Below are positions 38,910-46,731 of a stretch of 64,000 nucleotides of DNA, piece by piece. Numbering within the stretch: position 1 is the first letter of the stretch; each line of letters begins with the position of its first letter. The notes beneath the pieces were generated by a model. That model had not been told where the DNA came from. It worked only from the letters and a program-made list of their open reading frames with translations, and ran no database searches. This DNA is from Pseudomonas sp. S04 (lineage in GTDB: Bacteria; Pseudomonadota; Gammaproteobacteria; Pseudomonadales; Pseudomonadaceae), in NCBI RefSeq assembly GCF_009834545.1, contig NZ_CP019427.1, forward strand, positions 434,001 to 498,000. The letters are read 5' to 3'. A program made the translations under genes and the position numbers.

Positions 38910-41900
38910 TTAGCCAATAGTCATCAAGCTGGCGTTACCGCCGGCCGCTGCGGTGTTGACGCTCAGCGCGCGCTCGATCACCAGGCGTTCCAGCGCAATG
39001 CCGGTTTCCCCCGGCGCCTGGCCGTGGACCCCGACGATGGCGCCGGCACGGGTTGCCACTTGCTGGCAGACCGCACGCAACTGGTCGGAGTGACCATGAT
39101 GCAGCACGGCATCAATGACGACTTCGTCCTTGGTCCAGTCTGCAACCCGCTGGATGCGCGCCTGTACTTCTTTTGGCAGACGGGCCAGCAGTGCCTTGCT
39201 CAGCTCGTTCTCCGGCATCACTGCCGAGCCGCCCACGGCCAGGACCGCCGCCAGTTGCGTCAGTAGGTCGCTTTCGCTGTCCGCCAGGCACAGTACGTGT
39301 TCGCGCGGCAGGATCGCATAGCTGTTGCGCTCGCCGGTCGGGCCGGCCAGGACGCGGGTGATACCGCTTTGCGATTGCTCGGCGAACTTCACGCACAGGG
39401 CGCTGAGGTCGTTGAGCTTGTGGCTGTCGGCCCAGGCTTGCAGGGCGGTCAGTGGCTTGCGCATGGCATCACGCAGACGCACATCCGGCGCTGTCTCGGC
39501 ATCGGCACGGGCGAAGGATTGCTCGATCGCGTCGCTTGGGCGAGTCGACAGCAGGCGGTACAGGTACAGCGGGCCACCGGCTTTCGGGCCAGTGCCCGAC
39601 AGGCCTTCGCCGCCGAACGGTTGCACGCCGACCACGGCACCCACGATGTTGCGGTTGACGTAGACGTTACCGGCATTGACGTTGTCGATCACCTTGGCGA
39701 TGGTCTCGTCGATGCGAGTGTGCACGCCCAGGGTCAGGCCGTAGCCGGAAGCGTTGATCTGCTCGATCAGCAGGTCGATGTCTTTGCGCTTGTAGCGCAC
39801 CACGTGCAGTACCGGGCCGAAAATCTCGCGTTGCAGCTCGTCGAAGCTTTCCAGCTCGATCAGGGTCGGCATGATGAAGGTGCCGCGTTTGACTTCCTCG
39901 CCATCGGCGATTGCCACCTGGTACACGCTGCGACCTTTGTCGCGCATGCCCTGGATGTGCTTCTCGATGCCAGCCTTGGCTTCGGCGTCGATCACCGGGC
40001 CGATGTCCACGGACAGGCGCTCCGGATTGCCCAGGCGGCATTCAGCCATGGCGCCCTTGAGCATTTCGATCACGCGGTCTGCCGAATCTTCCTGCAGGCA
40101 CAGCACGCGCAGTGCCGAGCAGCGCTGGCCGGCGCTGTCGAAGGCCGAGGAAACCACATCGATCACCACCTGTTCGGTGAGGGCCGAGGAGTCGACGATC
40201 ATGGCGTTCTGGCCACCGGTTTCGGCGATCAGTGGAATCGGACGGCCCTGGGAGTCCAGGCGCCCGGCGATGTTGCGTTGCAGCAGGCGCGCGACTTCGG
40301 TGGAACCGGTGAACATCACGCCTTTGACGCGATCGTCGCCGACCAGGCCGGCACCGACGGTTTCACCACGGCCTGGCAGCAGTTGCAGGACGCCTTCAGG
40401 GATACCGGCTTCGAGCAGCAGGCGCACGGCTTGAGCGGCGATCAGCGGGGTCTGTTCCGCAGGCTTGGCCAGTACCGGGTTACCGGCGGCCAATGCAGCA
40501 GCCACTTGACCACTGAAGATTGCCAATGGGAAGTTCCACGGGCTGATGCACACCACCGGACCCAGTGGGCGGTGGGCGTCGTTGCTGAAATCGTTGCGTG
40601 CCTGCACCGCGTAGTAACGCAGGAAGTCCACGGCTTCGCGCACTTCGGCGATGGCGTTGGCGAAGGTCTTGCCGGCTTCGCGGGCCAGCAGGCCCATCAG
40701 CGGCTGGATCTCGCCCTCCATCAGGTCGGCGGCACGTTCCAGGATCGCCGCGCGCTCGGCGGGCGGGGTGGCCTGCCAGATCGGTGCGGCGTTGAGGGCG
40801 CACTGGATCGCGTTGTCGACGTCTTCGACGGTGGCTTCCTGGACGTGGCCGACCACGTCGCGATGATCCGACGGGTTGAGGACCGGTGCCGGGGTTTCGC
40901 TGCTGGAGGCACAACCGAGCATCGGCGCGGCTTTCCAGTTGTTATGGGCGCTCGACAACAGGGCGCAGGACAGCGACGCCAGGCGATGTTCGTTGGCCAT
41001 GTCGATGCCGCTGGAGTTGGCGCGCTCGCTGCCATACAGATCACGCGGCAGCGGGATACGCGGGTGCGGCAAGCCGAAGCCGCCTTCCAGCGTCGCCATC
41101 TGCTCGATCTGGTTCACTGGATCGGCCACCAACTCCTGGATGGAGATCGACTGGTCGGCGATCCGGTTGACGAACGAAGTGTTCGCGCCGTTTTCCAGCA
41201 GGCGACGTACCAGGTACGCCAGCAGGGTTTCATGGGTGCCGACCGGTGCGTACACGCGGCACGGACGGTTCAGCTTGCCTTCGGAAACCTTGCCCACGAC
41301 TTGTTCGTACAGTGGTTCACCCATGCCGTGCAGGCACTGGAACTCGTACTGGCCCGGGTAGTAGTTCTGACCGGCGATATGGTAGATGGCCGACAGCGTG
41401 TGGGCGTTGTGGGTCGCGAACTGCGGGTAGATGACTTCTGGTACCGACAGCAGTTTTCGCGCGCAAGCAATGTAGGAAACGTCGGTGTACACCTTGCGGG
41501 TGTAGACCGGATAGCCTTCCAGGCCTTCGACCTGGGCACGCTTGATCTCGCTGTCCCAGTACGCGCCTTTTACCAGGCGGATCATCAGGCGATGACGGCT
41601 GCGGCGAGCCAGGTCGATCACATAGTCGATCACGTACGGGCAACGCTTCTGGTAGGCCTGGATCACAAAACCGATGCCGTTCCAGCCAGTCAGTTGTGGT
41701 TCGAAGCACAGGCGCTCGAGCAGATCCAGCGACAGTTCCAGGCGGTCGGCTTCTTCGGCGTCGATGTTCAGGCCGATGTCGTATTGCTTGGCCAGCAAGG
41801 TCAGCGACAGCAGGCGCGGGTACAGCTCGTCCATCACGCGCTCGTACTGGGCGCGGCTGTAGCGTGGGTGCAGGGCCGACAGCTTGATGGAGATGCCCGG

Positions 41901-42863
41901 GCCTTCGTAAATACCGCGACCGTGGGACGCCTTGCCGATCGAGTGGATGGCTTGCTCGTAGGACGCCAGGTATTTCTGCGCGTCATGTTCGGTCAGCGCT
42001 GCTTCGCCGAGCATGTCGTAGGAGTAGCGGAAGCCCTTGGCTTCGAACTTGCTGGCGTTGGCCAGGGCTTCGGCGATGGTTTCGCCGGTCACGAACTGCT
42101 CGCCCATCAGGCGCATGGCCATGTCGACGCCCTTGCGGATCATCGGTTCGCCGCTTTTGCCGATGATGCGGCTCAGGGACGAAGTCAGGCCGGATTCGTT
42201 ATGGGTGGAGACCAGTTTGCCGGTCAGCAGCAGGCCCCAGGTCGCAGCATTGACGAACAGCGACGGGCTGTTGCCCAGGTGCGGTTGCCAGTTGCCGGTG
42301 CTGATCTTGTCGCGGATCAGGGCGTCGCGGGTACCTTTGTCGGGAATCCGCAGCAGCGCTTCGGCCAGGCACATCAGGGCCACGCCTTCCTGGGACGACA
42401 GGGAGAATTCCTGCAGCAGACCCTGGACGATGCCTGCACGGCCGCCGGCGCTCTTCTGGTTACGCAGTTTTTCCGCAATCGAGGCGGCCAGCTTGTTGGT
42501 GGCATCGGCCATCGCTGCAGGCAGGCGGGCCTGTTCGAGCAGCATTGGCACCACTTCCGGCTCAGGGCGACGGTAGGCGGCGGTGATCGAGGCGCGCAGG
42601 ACCGATTGCGGCAGGATGCTTTCCGCGAACTCAAGGAAGCACTGGTGCGCGTGGTCGACGTGCACGTCAGTGCTGTCATCGGCCTCGGCACGGGTCAAAC
42701 CGTTGAGCTCGGTCAGGGTTGCACCACCCTCGAGTTTTTCCAGGTAATTGAAAATCGCCTGCTTGATCAGCCAGTGCGGCGTGCGATCAATCGAGGTCGC
42801 GGCGGCTTTGAGGCGCTCGCGGGTCGGGTCGTCGAGTTTGACCCCAAGGGTGGTGGTAGCCAT
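38910..42863 (-). CDS. putA: Trifunctional proline utilisation protein PutA
   Basis: This is a 1317-residue PutA. Residues 1-50 form a ribbon-helix-helix DNA-binding domain (MATTTLGVKLDDPTRERLKAA). Then come the FAD proline dehydrogenase barrel (about 200-560; GISIKLSALHPRY, then GLNIDAEEADRLELSLDLLE) and an aldehyde dehydrogenase P5C domain (ETGGQNAMIVDSSALTEQV, then FDSAGQRCSALRVLCLQ with the catalytic Cys). It oxidises proline to glutamate at the membrane and, without proline, represses put genes. The start at 42863 begins with the RHH domain. Five GTTGCA sites in the putA-putP gap are probable targets. Confidence 0.96.
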   Translation of the reverse strand: MATTTLGVKLDDPTRERLKAAATSIDRTPHWLIKQAIFNYLEKLEGGATLTELNGLTRAEADDSTDVHVDHAHQCFLEFAESILPQSVLRASITAAYRRPEPEVVPMLLEQARLPAAMADATNKLAASIAEKLRNQKSAGGRAGIVQGLLQEFSLSSQEGVALMCLAEALLRIPDKGTRDALIRDKISTGNWQPHLGNSPSLFVNAATWGLLLTGKLVSTHNESGLTSSLSRIIGKSGEPMIRKGVDMAMRLMGEQFVTGETIAEALANASKFEAKGFRYSYDMLGEAALTEHDAQKYLASYEQAIHSIGKASHGRGIYEGPGISIKLSALHPRYSRAQYERVMDELYPRLLSLTLLAKQYDIGLNIDAEEADRLELSLDLLERLCFEPQLTGWNGIGFVIQAYQKRCPYVIDYVIDLARRSRHRLMIRLVKGAYWDSEIKRAQVEGLEGYPVYTRKVYTDVSYIACARKLLSVPEVIYPQFATHNAHTLSAIYHIAGQNYYPGQYEFQCLHGMGEPLYEQVVGKVSEGKLNRPCRVYAPVGTHETLLAYLVRRLLENGANTSFVNRIADQSISIQELVADPVNQIEQMATLEGGFGLPHPRIPLPRDLYGSERANSSGIDMANEHRLASLSCALLSSAHNNWKAAPMLGCASSSETPAPVLNPSDHRDVVGHVQEATVEDVDNAIQCALNAAPIWQATPPAERAAILERAADLMEGEIQPLMGLLAREAGKTFANAIAEVREAVDFLRYYAVQARNDFSNDAHRPLGPVVCISPWNFPLAIFSGQVAAALAAGNPVLAKPAEQTPLIAAQAVRLLLEAGIPEGVLQLLPGRGETVGAGLVGDDRVKGVMFTGSTEVARLLQRNIAGRLDSQGRPIPLIAETGGQNAMIVDSSALTEQVVIDVVSSAFDSAGQRCSALRVLCLQEDSADRVIEMLKGAMAECRLGNPERLSVDIGPVIDAEAKAGIEKHIQGMRDKGRSVYQVAIADGEEVKRGTFIMPTLIELESFDELQREIFGPVLHVVRYKRKDIDLLIEQINASGYGLTLGVHTRIDETIAKVIDNVNAGNVYVNRNIVGAVVGVQPFGGEGLSGTGPKAGGPLYLYRLLSTRPSDAIEQSFARADAETAPDVRLRDAMRKPLTALQAWADSHKLNDLSALCVKFAEQSQSGITRVLAGPTGERNSYAILPREHVLCLADSESDLLTQLAAVLAVGGSAVMPENELSKALLARLPKEVQARIQRVADWTKDEVVIDAVLHHGHSDQLRAVCQQVATRAGAIVGVHGQAPGETGIALERLVIERALSVNTAAAGGNASLMTIG

Positions 42864-43322
42864 ATTTTTATCCTCATGTTTGCCACGACTGCGTGGCATC
42901 AGCTGGCGGCAAGATTAGCGGCGCACTGAGGGAGGTGCAACCTGGTGCAACCCTTTTTTGTCGGAATTATCGGCAGTTCGTCAGGAATTAAATTCAAGCA
43001 ACAGCGTGTCGCCCCTGCTTGGTGCTTTTTCTCCCAGTCCGTTGAGTTTCTTGCTCCGAAAGGGAGCAAAAACTGTCCTTTAAAATAAATTTCCGACTGG
43101 GTGCAACTTATTCGGGCGAAACAGGTTGCACCTCATTTGCTTTGTTGAATAGCATTCGCGCCCAAGGTGCAACCATCCACGAGACGGTTCATCGGCTGAT
43201 GGCTTTCCTGGGGAAACATCAGTCATAAATGCGCGGATTCTCCAATCGTCTTTCAAGCGTAATCGTTTGGTGGCGGTTCAACAGACCGCTGCTACATAAA
43301 AACAAAGCCAGGGCGTAACTCA
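42864..43322. promoter_or_regulatory. putA-putP control region with five GTTGCA sites
   Basis: This 459-base divergent regulatory region contains the hexamer GTTGCA (either strand) at 42936-42941, 42946-42951, 43102-43107, 43125-43130 and 43168-43173. In E. coli, GTTGCA is the core recognised by the PutA RHH domain (known for that family). Three copies sit in the middle and putP-proximal part and two sit close to the putA start. Confidence 0.8.
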
Positions 43323-44807
43323 ATGAGTGCAAGCAATCCAACCCTGATCACGTTCGTGATCTACATCGCAGCAATGGTGCTGATCGGCTTCATGGCCTAT
43401 CGCTCCACCAACAACCTTTCTGACTACATTCTCGGTGGCCGTAGCCTGGGCAGCGTCGTGACCGCGCTTTCCGCTGGCGCCTCGGACATGAGTGGCTGGT
43501 TGTTGATGGGCCTGCCAGGTGCCATCTATATGTCGGGCCTGTCGGAAAGCTGGATCGCCATCGGCCTGATCATCGGTGCCTACCTGAACTGGCTGTTCGT
43601 GGCCGGTCGCCTGCGGGTACAGACCGAGCACAACGGTGATGCACTGACGCTGCCGGACTACTTCTCCAGCCGCTTCGAAGACAAGAGCGGCCTGCTGCGC
43701 ATCATTTCTGCCGTGGTGATCCTGGTGTTCTTCACCATCTACTGCGCTTCCGGCATTGTGGCTGGCGCCCGTCTGTTCGAAAGCACCTTCGGCATGTCCT
43801 ACGAGACTGCGCTGTGGGCCGGTGCTGCGGCGACTATTGCCTACACCTTCGTCGGTGGTTTCCTGGCAGTCAGCTGGACCGACACCGTGCAAGCCACACT
43901 GATGATCTTCGCCCTGTTGCTGACGCCGATCATCGTGCTGCTGGCCACCGGTGGCGTCGACACCACCTTCCTGGCCATCGAAGCGCAAGATCCAAGCAAC
44001 TTCGACATGCTGAAAAACACCACCTTCATCGGCATCATCTCGCTGATGGGCTGGGGCCTGGGCTACTTCGGCCAGCCGCACATCCTGGCGCGCTTCATGG
44101 CGGCGGATTCGGTGAAATCGATCGCCAAGGCGCGTCGCATCTCCATGACCTGGATGATCCTGTGCCTGGGCGGCACCGTGGCAGTGGGCTTCTTCGGTAT
44201 CGCCTACTTCTCGGCGCACCCGGAAGTTGCCGGCCCTGTGACCGAGAACCACGAGCGTGTGTTCATCGAGCTGGCCAAGCTGCTGTTCAATCCGTGGATC
44301 GCTGGCGTGCTGCTGTCGGCCATTCTGGCGGCGGTAATGAGCACCCTGAGCTGCCAACTGCTGGTGTGCTCGAGTGCCCTGACCGAAGACTTCTACAAGT
44401 CCTTCCTGCGTAAGAACGCTTCCCAGGTCGAGCTGGTCTGGGTCGGCCGCGCCATGGTCCTGGCGGTTGCACTGGTGGCCATCGCGATGGCAGCCAACCC
44501 GGAAAACCGCGTACTGGGCCTGGTGAGCTACGCCTGGGCCGGCTTCGGTGCCGCCTTTGGTCCGGTTGTACTGATTTCGGTACTGTGGAAAGGCATGACC
44601 CGTAACGGCGCACTGGCCGGTATCGTGGTAGGTGCGGTGACTGTGATCGTCTGGAAGCATTTCGAACTGTTGGGTCTGTACGAAATCATCCCGGGCTTCA
44701 TCTTCGCCAGCCTGGCAATCTTCCTGGTCAGCAAGATGGGCGAACCATCGGCCGGCATGCTGCAGCGCTTTGCCGCAGCAGAGAAAGATTTCCACCTGAA
44801 CAAGTAA
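43323..44807 (+). CDS. putP: Sodium/proline symporter PutP
   Basis: This 494-residue sodium:solute symporter has about 13 helices. The N-terminus and GMAYRSTNNLSDYILGGRSL-like region are typical, followed by SDMSGWLLMGLPGAIYMSGL (Na+-binding region) and TEHNGDALTLPDYFSSRFED. It imports proline with Na+ and is divergent from putA. A strong terminator follows. Confidence 0.95.
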   Translation: MSASNPTLITFVIYIAAMVLIGFMAYRSTNNLSDYILGGRSLGSVVTALSAGASDMSGWLLMGLPGAIYMSGLSESWIAIGLIIGAYLNWLFVAGRLRVQTEHNGDALTLPDYFSSRFEDKSGLLRIISAVVILVFFTIYCASGIVAGARLFESTFGMSYETALWAGAAATIAYTFVGGFLAVSWTDTVQATLMIFALLLTPIIVLLATGGVDTTFLAIEAQDPSNFDMLKNTTFIGIISLMGWGLGYFGQPHILARFMAADSVKSIAKARRISMTWMILCLGGTVAVGFFGIAYFSAHPEVAGPVTENHERVFIELAKLLFNPWIAGVLLSAILAAVMSTLSCQLLVCSSALTEDFYKSFLRKNASQVELVWVGRAMVLAVALVAIAMAANPENRVLGLVSYAWAGFGAAFGPVVLISVLWKGMTRNGALAGIVVGAVTVIVWKHFELLGLYEIIPGFIFASLAIFLVSKMGEPSAGMLQRFAAAEKDFHLNK

Positions 44808-44846
44808 TTGCCAGGGCCAATGCCCTGATCAATCGCTGATCAAAGA

Positions 44847-44880
44847 ACGGCCCGCAGCCTGATGGATGCGGGCCGTTTTC
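44847..44880 (+). terminator. Rho-independent terminator of putP
   Basis: A ten-base stem, ACGGCCCGCA (44847-44856) with TGCGGGCCGT (44867-44876), is followed by TTTTC. Confidence 0.9.
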
Positions 44881-44993
44881 GTTGGTGGACTTTGCTGAAA
44901 CAGGCAACTGCAAAAGCGCAGGCCCGCTCAGCCGTGAACCCCTGACTTGCTGGCCGGTAAAAGGTAAACTTCGCCTCCTTCGCAGGAGCAGCC

Positions 44994-45833
44994 ATGAATT
45001 ATCGTCACGCCTTCCACGCCGGCAATCACGCCGACGTGTTCAAACACCTGACCTTGACCCGCCTCATCGCCCTGATGTCGCGCAAGGAGCAGCCGTTTGC
45101 CTATCTCGACACCCACGCCGGCATTGGTCTGTATGACTTGCAGGGCGACCAGGCCAGCCGGACCGGTGAGTACCTGGAGGGTATCGCGCGATTGTGGGGC
45201 GAGCCGGACCTGCCGGTGCTGACGGCCGACTACATGCAGGTGCTGCACGAGATGAACCCGGATGGCCAGTTGCGCTACTACCCTGGCTCGCCGGAGCTGG
45301 CGCGGCGCCTGACCCGCCCGCAGGATCGTGTCCTGCTCAACGAGAAGCACCCAGAAGACGGCTTGCTGCTCAAGGACAACATGAAGGGCGATCGCCGGGT
45401 CAAGGTGCACCTGGGCGAAGGCTGGCATGTGCCCCGGGCGATGCTGCCGGTGCCTGAGAAGCGTGGCTTGATGCTGATCGATCCGCCGTTCGAGAAGCTC
45501 GATGAGATGCAGCGCTGTGCCGCTTCGCTCAAAGAAGCGATTGGCCGCATGCGCCAAACCGTGGCGGCGATCTGGTACCCGGTGAAGGACCAGCGCATGT
45601 TGCGCCGCTTCTATCAGGACCTGGCCGGCAGCGGCGCGCCGAAGTTGCTGCGTGTGGAATTGCTGGTGCATCCGCTGGATACGCCGAACAGCCTGAACGG
45701 CTCCGGGCTGGCGATTGCCAATCCGCCGTGGGGGCTGGAAGAGGAATTGCGGGAGCTGCTGCCGTGGCTGGCGCAGAAGCTGGGCCAGACCCAGGGTGGG
45801 TGGCAGATGGATTGGTTGATTGCCGAGAGTTGA
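44994..45833 (+). CDS. rlmJ: 23S rRNA adenine-2030 N6-methyltransferase
   Basis: This 279-residue RlmJ has a first segment MNYRHAFHAGNHADVFKHLT, then YLDTHAGIGLYDL (SAM-binding) and LMLIDPPFEKLDEMQRC, with the DPPF catalytic motif of N6-adenine methyltransferases. It modifies A2030 of 23S rRNA. AGGAG before the ATG supports the start. It is a stand-alone gene ending next to the long palindrome at 45866. Confidence 0.94.
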   Translation: MNYRHAFHAGNHADVFKHLTLTRLIALMSRKEQPFAYLDTHAGIGLYDLQGDQASRTGEYLEGIARLWGEPDLPVLTADYMQVLHEMNPDGQLRYYPGSPELARRLTRPQDRVLLNEKHPEDGLLLKDNMKGDRRVKVHLGEGWHVPRAMLPVPEKRGLMLIDPPFEKLDEMQRCAASLKEAIGRMRQTVAAIWYPVKDQRMLRRFYQDLAGSGAPKLLRVELLVHPLDTPNSLNGSGLAIANPPWGLEEELRELLPWLAQKLGQTQGGWQMDWLIAES

Positions 45834-45865
45834 TCAGCTGTTTTAGCGGCGTCTGATCGGACGCC

Positions 45866-45948
45866 ATCGCGGGCAAGCGGAGCGCCGCCCGGCCCGCTCC
45901 CACAGGTTTTGTGGGAGCGGGCCGGGCGGCGCTCCGCTTGCCCGCGAT
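45866..45948. repeat. Perfect 39-bp inverted repeat between rlmJ and msrA
   Basis: The left arm (45866-45904) is the exact complement of the right arm (45910-45948), with a five-base loop. The arms contain the REP-like GTGGGAGCGGGCC and its complement. It lies in the short gap between convergent genes and probably acts as a bidirectional hairpin or is a REP-derived element. Confidence 0.95.
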
Positions 45949-45967
45949 GCTATTGACGATCTGCAAA

Positions 45968-46618
45968 TCAGATCGGGCAGGTCACGCCTGTGCCGCCGAT
46001 CCCGCAGTAGCCCTCAGGGTTCTTCGCCAGGTACTGCTGGTGATACGCCTCGGCGTAGTAGAAGGTCGGGGCCTGTTCGATTTCGGTGGTGATGGTGCCC
46101 AACCCCGCCTTGGTCAGCTGCGCCTGGAACGTCTGCTCGCTGGCCTTGGCTTCCTCCAGTTGTTCAGGTTTGACCGCGTAGATCACCGAACGGTACTGGG
46201 TACCGATGTCGTTGCCTTGGCGCATGCCTTGCGTCGGGTTGTGCAGCTCCCAGAACATCGCCAGCAATTGCTTGTAGCTGATCCGGTCCTGGTCATACAC
46301 CACCAGCACCACTTCGGTGTGGCCGGTCAGGCCCGAGCAGACTTCCTCATAGGTCGGGTTGGGGGTGAAGCCGCCGGCATAACCCACCGCCGTGCTGACC
46401 ACGCCTTCACGCTGCCAGAACTTGCGTTCCGCGCCCCAGAAGCAGCCCAGGCCGAAGATCGCGAACTCCACGTTGCCGATGAAGGGACCCAGCATGTACT
46501 GGTCCTTATTGACGAAGTGTTTCTCCGGTACGGTGATCGGGGATTCGCGGCCGGGCAGGGCTTGTTCTTTAGTTGGGAGCACGTTTTTGTTCACCAGAAT
46601 TTCCGAGCGCAAGACCAT
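45968..46618 (-). CDS. msrA: Peptide-methionine (S)-S-oxide reductase MsrA
   Basis: This 216-residue MsrA has the active site [15 protein letters not shown], then the motif [20 protein letters not shown] and a C-terminal [14 protein letters not shown] containing the recycling cysteines. It repairs oxidised methionine in proteins. Its position between rlmJ and the GGDEF-EAL gene matches P. aeruginosa msrA next to dipA. Confidence 0.95.
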   Translation of the reverse strand: MVLRSEILVNKNVLPTKEQALPGRESPITVPEKHFVNKDQYMLGPFIGNVEFAIFGLGCFWGAERKFWQREGVVSTAVGYAGGFTPNPTYEEVCSGLTGHTEVVLVVYDQDRISYKQLLAMFWELHNPTQGMRQGNDIGTQYRSVIYAVKPEQLEEAKASEQTFQAQLTKAGLGTITTEIEQAPTFYYAEAYHQQYLAKNPEGYCGIGGTGVTCPI

Positions 46619-46676
46619 GATCAGTCCTCTCAGTCAGAGTATGTAAGTAGTCAGACCGCCAGTGTGCCGAATAATC

Positions 46677-46722
46677 CCCGCGGGAGCGAGCACGCCGCAA
46701 GCGGGCGCTCGCTCCCGCAGGG
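46677..46722. repeat. REP-like hairpin between msrA and the c-di-GMP gene
   Basis: CGCGGGAGCGAGC and its near-complement GCTCGCTCCCGC flank a CGCCGCAAGCGGGC core, a single REP-like hairpin. It sits in the gap between the msrA start and the phosphodiesterase stop. Confidence 0.75.
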
Positions 46723-46731
46723 ATGACTCAG

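Noticed and set aside
39297..42929. 1210-codon plus-strand frame
   Set aside because: Lies antisense over putA; composition (Gln, His, Val, Gly-rich) is the usual mirror of a high-GC gene. putA is clearly coding.
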